NCBI RefSeq assembly: GCF_036347135.1
Contig: NZ_CP108938.1
Coordinates: forward strand, 9,982,001 to 10,046,000
DNA from: Streptomyces sp. NBC_00775
GTDB lineage: Bacteria; Actinomycetota; Actinomycetes; Streptomycetales; Streptomycetaceae
Length of the DNA stretch: 64,000 nt
Reading direction: 5' to 3'
In this document: positions 1 to 8,274 of the stretch, piece after piece
Layout of the letters: every line of letters begins with the position of its first letter
How positions within the stretch are numbered: position 1 is the stretch's first letter
Translations under genes and position numbers: made by a program
Notes under the pieces: generated by a model
The model's database searches: none
The model's input: the letters and a program-made list of their open reading frames with translations, nothing else
Told to the model about the DNA's origin: nothing

Positions 1-1207
1 GGGTGACCTGGCCGGCGGTGGGCCGGTCGGGGTCGTCCGCGCAGTCGATCGCCATCAGGGCGGCGGGGAGGTTGTCGATGGGGACGTCCTGCGCGTCGAC
101 GAGTCCGCCGTCCCGCCGGACCCCCGCGAGGGCGCCGGGGAAGGCGACGCCTCCCGACAGCTGCATGAGGCCGCGGGTGTCGCCGTCCTGCACCAGTTGG
201 TTGAGGGCCGCTTCGAGGGTGGGCCACAGCTGCTTGCTGTACAGCGCCTGGCTGATGGCGCCCACGAGATCCTGGCCGGAGAACTGCTGGCCCAAGTCCG
301 ACGGGACGGGGTCCGCGTCGAGCGAGTCGACGAGCTGGACGACCTGCTGTCGCGCGCTGCGCGGATCCTGCCCGAAGGGACAGCCCACGTCCTTCGTGCA
401 CCAGGTCAGGAAGTCCTCCAGGGCCATCTGCTGCCCCGCGGCGCCCACCAGGCCCTGCTCGGACAGCGATTCGGTGAGTGTGTCCACGCCGTCGAGCACC
501 AACCGGCCGGTCTTCTTGGGGAATTGGGCCGCGTACACCGCGCCCAGCCGTGTTCCGTACGAGAAACCCAGGTAGTTGAGCTTCTTGTCGCCGAGCGCCT
601 GGCGCATCACGTCCATGTCGCGGGAGGCGTTGACCGTGCCGATGTGCGGCAGCACCGGGCCGGAGTACTTGGCGCATTGGTCGGCGGCCTTCTTCACCTC
701 TTGGAGAACGGCCTGAGGATCAGTGGTGTCGACGGTGCCGCTGGTCGCGGCGGAAGCCTCGTCGGCGCCCTCGCCGCAGCTGACGGGCGAGGACTGGCCG
801 ACACCGCGGGGATCGAAGGTCACCACGTCGTAGCCGTTCGTCAGGCCCATGAATTCCTTGCCCCCGAGGGCGAGTTCACTGATTCCCGCGCCTCCGGGGC
901 CACCGAAGTTCAACAGCACGGAACCCCTCGACCTGCCCGTCGCCCGGTAGCGGGCCATCGCCACGTCGAGCGTCCCGCCACCCGGGTTCGCGTAGTCCAG
1001 CGGGACGGTCACCTTCCCGCACTGCAGGTCCTTGGGCATGCTCTCGCCCTCGCAGGCCGCCCACCTGATCTTCTGGCGGTAGAAACGGGACAGGTCCGGA
1101 CCGCCGGCGGCCGTCGCCACCGAGGGCAGCCCGGCCGCCAGCAGGGCCAGCGTCGCGGTCGCGGCTCCGGCGAACGCGCAGCGTTGGCGTTGGTGCACGG
1201 ACAGCAT
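1..1207 (-). CDS. Secreted alpha/beta hydrolase, tripeptidyl aminopeptidase type (partial)
   Basis: The gene runs off the left edge, so its C-terminus is missing; about 402 codons are visible. From the ATG at 1207 the product has a classical signal peptide: a basic start, an Ala/Leu-rich core (AGAATATLALLAAGL) and an Ala-rich cleavage region (SVATAA). An oxyanion region LNFGGPGGAG and the nucleophile elbow GFSYGTRLG, with Ser near residue 216, follow. This is the layout of the Streptomyces S33 tripeptidyl aminopeptidases (Tap/SlpD type), which release N-terminal tripeptides outside the cell. The catalytic Asp and His should lie in the missing part, so activity cannot be judged. Another frame with an ATG slightly upstream has no signal peptide and was rejected. 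Confidence 0.85.
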   Translation of the reverse strand, partial: MLSVHQRQRCAFAGAATATLALLAAGLPSVATAAGGPDLSRFYRQKIRWAACEGESMPKDLQCGKVTVPLDYANPGGGTLDVAMARYRATGRSRGSVLLNFGGPGGAGISELALGGKEFMGLTNGYDVVTFDPRGVGQSSPVSCGEGADEASAATSGTVDTTDPQAVLQEVKKAADQCAKYSGPVLPHIGTVNASRDMDVMRQALGDKKLNYLGFSYGTRLGAVYAAQFPKKTGRLVLDGVDTLTESLSEQGLVGAAGQQMALEDFLTWCTKDVGCPFGQDPRSARQQVVQLVDSLDADPVPSDLGQQFSGQDLVGAISQALYSKQLWPTLEAALNQLVQDGDTRGLMQLSGGVAFPGALAGVRRDGGLVDAQDVPIDNLPAALMAIDCADDPDRPTAGQVT

Positions 1208-1475
1208 GCATGCCTCCAGGGACCCCCGGCGGTGGACCGGCGATACCCCCCGGATCACGATAAGCACAGGTCAGGGGCGACGCCTCTGGGCGAGCGGAAC
1301 GGGCCGGCATGCCTTACCCTGCGCGCCCACATCTTTCGTACGAACCGCTGCGCCAGTTCGATAACCATGACGCTCGATGGAGTGAAAGGCCGATAAGCCA
1401 TAACTCGGATGGTTCTTCCGCGTTTTACGCCATGCGGGCGAGTGCTCGTGACCATGTCTGGAAGGCAGGGAACCT

Positions 1476-2138
1476 ATGAAACGGGTTACCCGAAATGGAT
1501 TGATCGCCGCGGCCGCCGCTTCGGGCGCGCTGGCCGTGACCATGCCGGCGCACGCCGACTCCGCGGCGGACGGCGCAGCCGTCGGTTCACCCGGGCTGAT
1601 CTCCGGCAACACCATCCAGCTCCCGGTGCACGTTCCCGTGAACGTGTGTGGGAACACCGTGAACGTGGCCGGGCTGCTCAACCCGGCGGCGGGCAACAGC
1701 TGCGCCAACGAGAGCGAGGGCGGCGGTGCCGTCGCACCCGGTGACACGCACGGCGGTGCCGTCGCGCACGGCGGCGGAAAGGATTCTCCGGGGGTGCTCT
1801 CCGGCAACGACGTACAGCTCCCGGTGCATCTCCCGGTGAACGTCACCGGCAACTCCGTGACGGTCGTCGGCCTCGGCAACGCGTCCGTCGGCAACGAGTC
1901 CACGAACACCTCCGGAGGCCTGCCCCACCACCCCGTCGGGCCCGCCCCCAAGCCGTCCGCCCCGTCCAAGGCGCACCCGGGTCCCCCGGCGCCCCGGCAC
2001 GCGCCGCAGGGACACCCCATGGCCTCCCTCGCCCACACCGGCACGGACCAGACGGTGCCCGCCATCGCCGCGAGCGCGGCCCTGGTCCTGGGCGGAGCCG
2101 TCCTCTACCGGCGCTTCCGGCCCGTTGCGGTGCGCTGA
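1476..2138 (+). CDS. Long chaplin with two chaplin domains and a sortase signal
   Basis: The 220-residue product has a signal peptide (MKRVTRNGLIAAAAASGALA, cut near AHA-DS). Two chaplin domains follow (about residues 37-80 and 98-143), each with the GLxSGNxxQLPVHxPVNV core. Then come a Pro/His-rich spacer, the sorting motif LAHTG, a hydrophobic segment and an Arg-rich tail. Chaplins assemble into the amyloid layer that coats aerial hyphae and spores; long ones (ChpA-C type) are cell-wall anchored by class E sortases, which recognise LAXTG. The first domain carries the usual two cysteines (VCGN, SCAN) and the second has none (VTGN, VGNES). The ATG follows a GGAAGGCAGGGA stretch. A strong terminator lies 23 bp downstream, so the gene is probably monocistronic. 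Confidence 0.93.
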   Translation: MKRVTRNGLIAAAAASGALAVTMPAHADSAADGAAVGSPGLISGNTIQLPVHVPVNVCGNTVNVAGLLNPAAGNSCANESEGGGAVAPGDTHGGAVAHGGGKDSPGVLSGNDVQLPVHLPVNVTGNSVTVVGLGNASVGNESTNTSGGLPHHPVGPAPKPSAPSKAHPGPPAPRHAPQGHPMASLAHTGTDQTVPAIAASAALVLGGAVLYRRFRPVAVR

Positions 2139-2160
2139 CCCACGGTCCGCCGAGGACGGA

Positions 2161-2192
2161 AGGCCCCACCGGACTCGTGACCGGTGGGGCCT
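2161..2192 (+). terminator. Rho-independent-type hairpin after the chaplin gene
   Basis: There is a perfect 12-bp stem (AGGCCCCACCGG paired with CCGGTGGGGCCT) with an 8-nt loop. No clear T-run follows, which is usual in Streptomyces. It lies between the chaplin gene and the convergent GNAT gene and could serve both. Confidence 0.8.
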
Positions 2193-2272
2193 CCTCGGCT
2201 CCCTCGCCCGGTGGCGTTCAGCGGGTCGAGCCCCTCTGGTTGCGAAGGGAAGGCGCGAGGGCGTCCCGGAGG

Positions 2273-2821
2273 CTAACCGCGTGACGCGTCCGCGTCCGCG
2301 TCAATGTCAATGTCATCGCGAAGGATGCTGTACCGCACCCCGTCGCGCCACCGCCCGTCGCGGAACACGACACTGCGGAGCACGCCCTCGCGGGTGAACC
2401 CGACTTTCTCCAGGGCGCGTTGCTCGGCGATGTTCTCCGAATCGGTGTCGGCCTCGATGCGCACCACGTTGGTGTGGGCGAAGAGATAGCGGACCAGTTG
2501 CCGCTGTGCCTCGGTGCCCGCGCCCTTGCCGCGGGCCTCCGGCAGCAGAGCGATACCCATGTTCCAGTAGTGCGTGGTCCGAGTGGCGGCAATCTTCCGC
2601 CAGGAGACGAATCCCAGTCGCTCGTCGTCCCGCACGACCATCAGCTGGCCGGCGTCGTCGGTGAGCAGACCGTTCTCCGCCCACTGGCGCCGCCAGCGCC
2701 GGGGGTCCCACCAGCCGAACCACTGGAAGGGCGCGGATGACTGAGGTTCTGTCAGAAACCGCTCGATGACGGGCAGATCGTCCTCGTCCACCGGGCGCAG
2801 TGTCACCTGTTCGATGTTCAT
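2273..2821 (-). CDS. GNAT family N-acetyltransferase
   Basis: The 182-residue protein begins MNIEQVTLRPVDEDDLPVIERF, a typical GNAT start. The acetyl-CoA pyrophosphate-binding motif is seen as LPEARGKGAGTEAQ, followed by the late element NIAEQRALEKVGFTREGVLR. This is the RimJ/RimL-like group that acetylates amino groups of proteins or small molecules; the substrate cannot be told. The reading frame stays open far upstream, but similarity to the family begins at this ATG. It is convergent with the chaplin gene and divergent from the next acetyltransferase. Confidence 0.85.
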   Translation of the reverse strand: MNIEQVTLRPVDEDDLPVIERFLTEPQSSAPFQWFGWWDPRRWRRQWAENGLLTDDAGQLMVVRDDERLGFVSWRKIAATRTTHYWNMGIALLPEARGKGAGTEAQRQLVRYLFAHTNVVRIEADTDSENIAEQRALEKVGFTREGVLRSVVFRDGRWRDGVRYSILRDDIDIDADADASRG

Positions 2822-3016
2822 GAACGGCAACCCTAGGCCGGACCCGCGGGCAGCGGCGCGGGAGCCGGGGGACCGGCTCACCGGTCGAGGGATCCTGGCC
2901 AAATCCCCTCCCACGCCGGGTGATTGCCGCTGCGAACGGCACGGAGATCGGGAAGGATGCTGCGGGTGCCACCGACCACCGCACCGACGCGACCCCATAT
3001 GGAATGGAGCGCCCAC

Positions 3017-3874
3017 ATGACCTCTCCGGGACCCGAAGACCTCGTCGTCACCCAGGCCACGCTCGACGACTGGAAGGTGGTCGGCGGCTGGGCGGCGGAC
3101 GAGGGATGGAATCCCGGGCTGACCGACAGGGCGAGCTTCTTCGCCCAGGACCCCGAGGGCTTCTTCATCGGCCGGATCGGCGGGGAGCCCGTCTCGGCCA
3201 TCTCGGTGGTCAACTATGGCGCCGACTACGCCTTCCTGGGCTTCTACCTCGTACGCCCCGATCTGCGCGGGCGCGGCTACGGCATCACCACCTGGAAGAC
3301 CGCCCTCGCCCATGCCGGCGGCCGCACCGTCGGCCTCGACGGGGTGGTCGCGCAGCAGGACAACTACCGCCAGTCGGGTTTCGAACTCGCCCATCGCACG
3401 GTCCGTTTCGGCGGAGTGGCCCCGGTGGGGGAGACGCCGCCGGGAGTCCGGCCCGCCGAGAAGGCGGACCTCGCGGCGATCACGGCGTACGACAGTGCCT
3501 GCTGCCCAGCGGACCGGCCGGCGTTCGTGGAGAGCTGGCTGACCGGCCCGGAGCACCGCACCTTCGTCCGCCTCGCCGACGACGGGCAGCTCACCGGCTA
3601 CGGGGTGATCCGCCCGGCCCGCGACTCCCTGCGCATCGGTCCGCTGTTCGCCGACACCGCCGACGATGCCCGGGCGCTCTTCTCCGCGCTGGCCGCCGAC
3701 GCCGCGGGCAGCGCGGTCGCCATCGACGTCCCCGAGACGAACACGGCGGGCATCGCCCTGGTCGAGGAACTCGGCCTCGCCCCGTCCTTCGAAACGGCCC
3801 GCATGTACACCGGGCCGGTCAGGCCGTTCGCCCAGGAGCGTGTCTACGGCGTTACGACGCTGGAGCTCGGTTAG
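3017..3874 (+). CDS. Tandem-domain GNAT acetyltransferase
   Basis: The 285-residue product starts at the ATG at 3017, seven bases after GGAG; an in-frame ATG at 2999 is possible. The N-terminal half is a GNAT fold with the acetyl-CoA motif VRPDLRGRGYGITTW (about residues 79-93). The C-terminal half is a second GNAT-like domain of the kind often found fused to it (YitH/DUF1248-like), lacking a clear RxxGxG/A motif. No substrate is evident. It is divergent from the GNAT gene at 2273-2821, and the two are not close paralogues. Confidence 0.82.
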   Translation: MTSPGPEDLVVTQATLDDWKVVGGWAADEGWNPGLTDRASFFAQDPEGFFIGRIGGEPVSAISVVNYGADYAFLGFYLVRPDLRGRGYGITTWKTALAHAGGRTVGLDGVVAQQDNYRQSGFELAHRTVRFGGVAPVGETPPGVRPAEKADLAAITAYDSACCPADRPAFVESWLTGPEHRTFVRLADDGQLTGYGVIRPARDSLRIGPLFADTADDARALFSALAADAAGSAVAIDVPETNTAGIALVEELGLAPSFETARMYTGPVRPFAQERVYGVTTLELG

Positions 3875-4008
3875 AGCCGTCCGTCGTCGCGGGCGTGGAA
3901 ACCCGTCCGCGGAGGGCCGATGAGTTCCCGCGCCCTCCGCGGTCATACGGGCAGGCGCAACGACTGCGCCAGGATCGGCGCCGCTTCGATGGACAGGGAC
4001 AACACGAC

Positions 4009-4221
4009 ATGACGGAAACCGTGAAGGGTCCGGCCAGCTACTTCCCCTCGATCGAGAAGAAGTACGGCCGCCCCATCGCCGAGTGGAAGGAACTCATCCG
4101 TTCCTCACCGCTCACCAAGCACATGCAACTCGTGGCATGGCTCAAGACCGAGTACGGGCTGGGACACGGTCATGCCAACGCCCTCGTGGCGCACACCCTC
4201 GCCGAGGGCAGCGGGAGGTGA
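4009..4221 (+). CDS. Small DUF4287-type protein
   Basis: The 70-residue protein begins MTETVKGPASYFPSIEKKYG and contains the block KHMQLVAWLKTEYGLGHGHANALVAH, characteristic of the DUF4287 family. That family is usually about 70 residues when it stands alone and otherwise forms the N-terminus of larger DUF5655 proteins. The function is unknown. The ATG is preceded by ACAGGGACAA, a weak ribosome-binding site. Confidence 0.8.
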   Translation: MTETVKGPASYFPSIEKKYGRPIAEWKELIRSSPLTKHMQLVAWLKTEYGLGHGHANALVAHTLAEGSGR

Positions 4222-4297
4222 GCCGCTCGACGGAGGTGTGACCGACCGCCTGCGGGGCGCCGTGACGGGAAGGCGCATCGGCGTCCCACCGGGCCGG

Positions 4298-4810
4298 TCA
4301 CAGCTTGAACACCACTCCGCGCCATGTCCATCCCGCGCCGAGGACCGCGTCCCGCAAGGGGGCCTTCATCCCCGCGGGGTCGAAGTGGGACACCTCCGTC
4401 ATCCGCGGGCGACCGTCGGCCCCCCGCTCGACCGTCCAGTCCCGGGACACCGTGGTCACCTGCCCACGGCCGTACTCGCGCGACCGCGCCAGCCTGGGCG
4501 TGTCCCCGACCCAGGTGACCTCCCACTGCTCGTCGAGGGCGCGGACCTCGTGGGTCGCCGGAACCAGGCGCATCCGGATCTTGAGGGTCCGGCTCACCTG
4601 GGTCCGGACGAAGAAGGTGCGCCAGGCGGGGTCCCGGATCCGCAACTCCGCCACCAGGTCGGCGCCCTCGGAGGAGATGCCGTTGCGCACGGCGTACGGC
4701 ACGTCCGGACCGCCCAGCCCGAGCAGCGCCGCCCGGACGTCCTCGGCCGAACGCGGTGCGACACCCTCGCTGGGGCGCTTGGTTCCGGTCAGTTTGTCGA
4801 AAAGGCCCAT
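4298..4810 (-). CDS. Conserved hypothetical protein
   Basis: The 170-residue protein begins MGLFDKLTGTKRP, the short amphipathic start seen in many small actinobacterial cytosolic proteins. No membrane segment, signal peptide or known catalytic motif is visible. The centre is rich in beta-type sequence (QVSRTLKIRMRLVPATHEVRALDEQWEVTWVG). I do not recognise its function. Codon use is typical of the region and the frame is clean. It shares its strand with the MBL-fold hydrolase upstream, about 90 bp apart. Confidence 0.7.
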   Translation of the reverse strand: MGLFDKLTGTKRPSEGVAPRSAEDVRAALLGLGGPDVPYAVRNGISSEGADLVAELRIRDPAWRTFFVRTQVSRTLKIRMRLVPATHEVRALDEQWEVTWVGDTPRLARSREYGRGQVTTVSRDWTVERGADGRPRMTEVSHFDPAGMKAPLRDAVLGAGWTWRGVVFKL

Positions 4811-4900
4811 CGGGTCAATCTATTGACGGTCTGTGCGAACCGACAAACTCGTCAGGGGAGGCAGTGCCCAGGCCTGCGAGTGCGGTCGGGCCGGGCGGCG

Positions 4901-5650
4901 TCAACCGGCCAGCTCCTGCGCGCGCTGTGCCGCCTCGTGCACCGGACCGCGGTGCACGGAACCGTGGCCCGGCAGCAGGACGTCCGCCGCGAGCGCCTCG
5001 ATGCGCTTGAGGGAGGCGAAGGCCCCGGCGCGCTCGGCGTCGAACATCGCCGGCAGCAGCTGCGGACCCCGGATCCGTGAGGTGGGATGGCCGCTGACCA
5101 GGGCGTCACCGGAGATCACGATTCCGGCGTCCGGCAGATGGTAGACGCAGTGCCCCGGCGTATGGCCGGGCGTGTGCACCGGCACCGGACGGCCCGGCAG
5201 GTCGAGCGGCCCCTCTGCGGGAAACGCCTCGGGACGGGTCATACGGACGTCCGCCGTGCCGCCCGACTTGAGGGCGTGCAGCGCCCAGGGCAGCACGCCG
5301 GGGCGCCACGCCTGGCGCATGACCTGCCCCACGCTCACCTGGTGGAGGAACTCGCGGCGCGCGTGCGGCACTTCCGTCTCGTGCAGGTAGACCGGGATGC
5401 CGAAGGTGCCGCTGAGGTACTCGGCTGAACCGAGGTGGTCGTTGTGCGCGTGCGTGATGAGTACGGCGCTGACGGCCTCGGGGGAGTGGCCCAGCGCGTC
5501 CAGCGACGCGAGGACTTCCTCCCGGTCGCCGGGGTATCCGGTGTCGACCAGGGTGACGGCGTCGCCGTCGGTCAGGATCACCCAGTTGGTGTTGCTGCCG
5601 TGCACCAGATGAACTCCGGCGGCGGCCTCAACGATCGCGTCCTCGCGCAT
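4901..5650 (-). CDS. Metallo-beta-lactamase-fold hydrolase
   Basis: The 249-residue protein has the family metal motif THAHNDHLG (HxHxDH, about residues 67-73), the later histidine in HTPGHTPGHCVYHL, the aspartate in ISGDAL, and the C-terminal LLPGHGSVHRGP. This is the glyoxalase-II-like branch of the MBL fold, which hydrolyses thioesters, lactones or phosphoesters using two metals. An in-frame ATG at 5656 would add two residues. It is divergent from the alpha-galactosidase gene. Confidence 0.88.
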   Translation of the reverse strand: MREDAIVEAAAGVHLVHGSNTNWVILTDGDAVTLVDTGYPGDREEVLASLDALGHSPEAVSAVLITHAHNDHLGSAEYLSGTFGIPVYLHETEVPHARREFLHQVSVGQVMRQAWRPGVLPWALHALKSGGTADVRMTRPEAFPAEGPLDLPGRPVPVHTPGHTPGHCVYHLPDAGIVISGDALVSGHPTSRIRGPQLLPAMFDAERAGAFASLKRIEALAADVLLPGHGSVHRGPVHEAAQRAQELAG

Positions 5651-5856
5651 GACCATCCCGATGCTTGAGATCTTTCCCCGGCCGGGTCGGGCCGTGTGAG
5701 GCGAAGGTATCGCGTGCGCACGGCGGCTCGGCCGGTGCCCTTTCGGACACATGGCGTGTTCACCGACGGCACTGGCCGAACGTGAACGGGCGCTGTCGGC
5801 AAGGTACTTGACGTGCCTCCGGAATGGCGGCTCCCATATGGCGAGTCTCGTTGACT

Positions 5857-5878
5857 TTTGTTCGAGTCTGCGAACAAA
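5857..5878. promoter_or_regulatory. Perfect 8-bp inverted repeat upstream of the alpha-galactosidase gene
   Basis: The arms TTTGTTCG and CGAACAAA are perfectly complementary around a 6-nt spacer, 20 bp before the start codon and overlapping the expected promoter/leader. The size and symmetry suit a dimeric repressor of the LacI, ROK or GntR type controlling the galactosidase; no such regulator gene is adjacent. Confidence 0.55.
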
Positions 5879-5897
5879 CCGCTCAAGGGAGAGCCGC

Positions 5898-7904
5898 ATG
5901 TCCCCCCATTCGCACACCGCGCGCCTCAGAGGCCTCCTGAGGCGCGCAGCCGTTCAGTGCGCCGTCCTGTGCCTCGCCGTCGCCGGACTGGCCGGAGTCG
6001 GGCGCTCCGCCGCGCCGCTCTCGGCCGAGCCGACCGCCGTCAGCACCACCCAGATCGGGGTCAACCCGGCTCCGATGGGCTGGGCGTCCTGGAACACCTT
6101 CGCCAGCGTCATCGACTACGACACCATCAAGGCCCAGGCCGACGCCCTCGTCTCGTCCGGCATGGCCGCCGCCGGCTACAAGTACGTCAACCTCGACGAG
6201 GGCTGGTGGCTGGGCACCCGCGACAGCAGCGGCAACATCACCGTCGACACCGCCAAGTGGCCCGGCGGGATGAAGGCCATCGTGGACTACATCCACAGCA
6301 AGGGCCTCAAGGCCGGGATCTACACCGACGCCGGGAAGAACGGCTGCGGTTACTACTACCCGACCCCCTCGACGACGCCCGCCGCGCCCAACACCGGGAT
6401 GGAGGGCCACAACCAGCAGGACCTGGAGACCTTCCAGAACTGGGGCTTCGACTTCCTCAAGATCGACTGGTGCGGCGGCAACGTCGAGGGCCTCGACCAG
6501 GAGACGACGTACAAGGCGATCCGCGACGCGAACGTGGCCGCGACAGCCGTCACCGGCAAGTCGCTCGTCCTGTCGCTGTGCGAGTGGGGCACCGGCAACC
6601 CCTGGAACTGGGCCGCCGGCACGGGTGACATGTGGCGCACCAGCACCGACATCGTCTACTACCCCGACAACCCGACGATGTCGAGCATCCTCGCCAACTT
6701 CGACAAGTCGCTGCACCCGGCCGCCCAGCACACCGGCTACTACAACGACCCGGACATGATGACGGTCGGCATGAGCGGTCTGAGCGCCGCCCAGAACCGT
6801 ACCCACATGGGCCTGTGGGCGATCTCCGGCGCACCGCTGCTCGCGGGCAACAACCTCGCCACCATGAGCTCGACGACCACCTCGATCCTGACCAACTCCG
6901 AGGTCATCGCCATCGACCAGGACACCCGCGGCCTCCAGGGCGTCAAGGTCGCCGAGGACAGCACCGGCCTTCAGGTCTACAGCAAGATCCTCTCCGGAAC
7001 CGGCAAGCGCGCGGTCCTGCTGCTCAACCGTACGTCCGCCGCGGCGAACATCACCGCCCGCTGGGCCGACATGGGTCTGACCACGGCCTCCGCCGCGGTG
7101 CGCAACGTCTGGTCGGCGTCCAACGTCGGCTCGTACGCGACGAGTTACACCACCAGCGTGCCCGCCGGTGAGGGCGTCCTGCTCACCGTCTCCGGCACGG
7201 AGGGCTCGGGGACGACGTACGAGGACACGACCTCGGCCACGACGCCGACGTTCACCGGGGTCACCACGGCCGCCGCGGGCACCAAGCTCGTCGACATCAC
7301 CTACGCCAACAGCGGCTCCACCGCCCGCAAGGCGACCCTCCAGGTCAACGGCCAGTACACGCAGACCCTCGCCTTCCCGCCCACCGGGTCGTCGACGACG
7401 TACCGCACGGTCTCCGTTCTGGCCAGCATGGCGAAGGGCTCCAACACGCTGACCTTCGGGACGTCCGGCACGGCACCCGACATCGACGCCGTCGCGGTCC
7501 GCGCCATCCCCGGCACCAACGGCACGGCGGTCGTCGGCACCGGGTCCGGCCGCTGCCTCGACTTCTTCAAGAGCTCCATCACCAACAACACCCAGGCCGA
7601 ACTCTGGGACTGCGGCGGCGGCCAGAACCAGACGTTCACGTACACCTCGCGCAGCGAACTCGTCGTCTATGGCAACAAGTGCCTCGACGCCTACAACAGC
7701 GGCACCGCCAACGGCACCAAGGTGGTCCTCTGGGACTGCAACGGCGGCACCAACCAGAAGTGGACCGTCAACTCCAACGGCACCATCACCAACAACGTCT
7801 CCGGCCTGTGCCTCGACGTCTACAACAACGGCACGGCGAACGGAGCGCTGATCGACCTGTGGTCGTGCAACGGGGGAACGAACCAGCAGTGGACGCGCAA
7901 CTGA
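5898..7904 (+). CDS. Secreted GH27 alpha-galactosidase with ricin-type lectin domain
   Basis: The 668-residue product starts at the ATG after AAGGGAGAG. It has a signal peptide (about residues 1-44), then a GH27 barrel beginning GWASWNTF. The nucleophile is Asp190 in FLKIDWCGG, and the acid/base lies in YYNDPDMM (Asp286 by alignment with human alpha-galactosidase A). A beta-sandwich follows to about residue 400, then a CBM35/CBM6-like module (about 410-510), then a ricin B beta-trefoil (about 520-668) with repeated QxW and CLD motifs. It should release terminal alpha-galactose from galactomannan or raffinose-type sugars outside the cell. The longer open frame upstream lacks a ribosome-binding site. 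A perfect palindrome sits in its leader and a hairpin follows the gene. Confidence 0.95.
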   Translation: MSPHSHTARLRGLLRRAAVQCAVLCLAVAGLAGVGRSAAPLSAEPTAVSTTQIGVNPAPMGWASWNTFASVIDYDTIKAQADALVSSGMAAAGYKYVNLDEGWWLGTRDSSGNITVDTAKWPGGMKAIVDYIHSKGLKAGIYTDAGKNGCGYYYPTPSTTPAAPNTGMEGHNQQDLETFQNWGFDFLKIDWCGGNVEGLDQETTYKAIRDANVAATAVTGKSLVLSLCEWGTGNPWNWAAGTGDMWRTSTDIVYYPDNPTMSSILANFDKSLHPAAQHTGYYNDPDMMTVGMSGLSAAQNRTHMGLWAISGAPLLAGNNLATMSSTTTSILTNSEVIAIDQDTRGLQGVKVAEDSTGLQVYSKILSGTGKRAVLLLNRTSAAANITARWADMGLTTASAAVRNVWSASNVGSYATSYTTSVPAGEGVLLTVSGTEGSGTTYEDTTSATTPTFTGVTTAAAGTKLVDITYANSGSTARKATLQVNGQYTQTLAFPPTGSSTTYRTVSVLASMAKGSNTLTFGTSGTAPDIDAVAVRAIPGTNGTAVVGTGSGRCLDFFKSSITNNTQAELWDCGGGQNQTFTYTSRSELVVYGNKCLDAYNSGTANGTKVVLWDCNGGTNQKWTVNSNGTITNNVSGLCLDVYNNGTANGALIDLWSCNGGTNQQWTRN

Positions 7905-7961
7905 GCCCCCGCTAATTCCAGTGCGCCGCACGCGCCGGGTTCCCTACACTCGCAACGAAAG

Positions 7962-7990
7962 CGCGCGCCGCCCCTAACGGGCGGTGCGCG
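7962..7990 (+). terminator. Hairpin terminator after the alpha-galactosidase gene
   Basis: A 12-bp stem (CGCGCGCCGCCC with GGGCGGTGCGCG, one G-U pair) closes a 5-nt loop, 58 bp after the stop codon. Confidence 0.7.
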
Positions 7991-8016
7991 TCGTGACGAG
8001 TGAGGGGAGCCGGGCC

Positions 8017-8133
8017 GTGCGTTACCGCACCGCTGTCGTCGTTCCCCGGTCACAGTTCGAGGTGATCCTGGTGTCTCCGCGCGTCCGGTGCCGGCTGCGC
8101 GGCCGGAACCGGATGCCCGCGACGAACTCCTGA
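8017..8133 (+). CDS. Possible 38-codon Arg-rich leader ORF upstream of the EF-G paralogue
   Basis: A GTG start sits about 10 bases after GAGGGGAG. The frame encodes 38 residues with an arginine cluster near the end (SPRVRCRLRGRNR) and stops at 8131, about 140 bp before the EF-G-like gene. It could be a leader peptide of a translation-sensing attenuator, but it could equally be chance in GC-rich DNA. I do not recognise a family. Nothing else is visible in the 370-bp gap between the two large genes apart from the hairpin just upstream. Confidence 0.25.
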   Translation: MRYRTAVVVPRSQFEVILVSPRVRCRLRGRNRMPATNS

Positions 8134-8274
8134 TCTGCGCCTGCCAGTTGTCGCCTCCGCACGTCTCGATGCGGTGTGCTGCCTGCCGCGGACGTCTCAT
8201 CAGCGCCTGACCACAGGCCCCTCGTCCGGGAATCGCGCCGCCCCTTGAAGGATCACCCCGAAAGGCCATGGGCC

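Noticed and set aside
2822..3946. N-terminal extension of the GNAT gene at 2273-2821 to a 557-residue protein
   Set aside because: The extension is antisense to the second GNAT gene and has no domain; similarity begins at the internal ATG at 2821.
5883..7931. A 682-codon open frame antisense to the alpha-galactosidase gene
   Set aside because: Its composition (Val/Gly/Arg/Asp-rich, no motifs) is that of a GC-rich shadow frame, and the plus strand encodes a complete GH27 enzyme.
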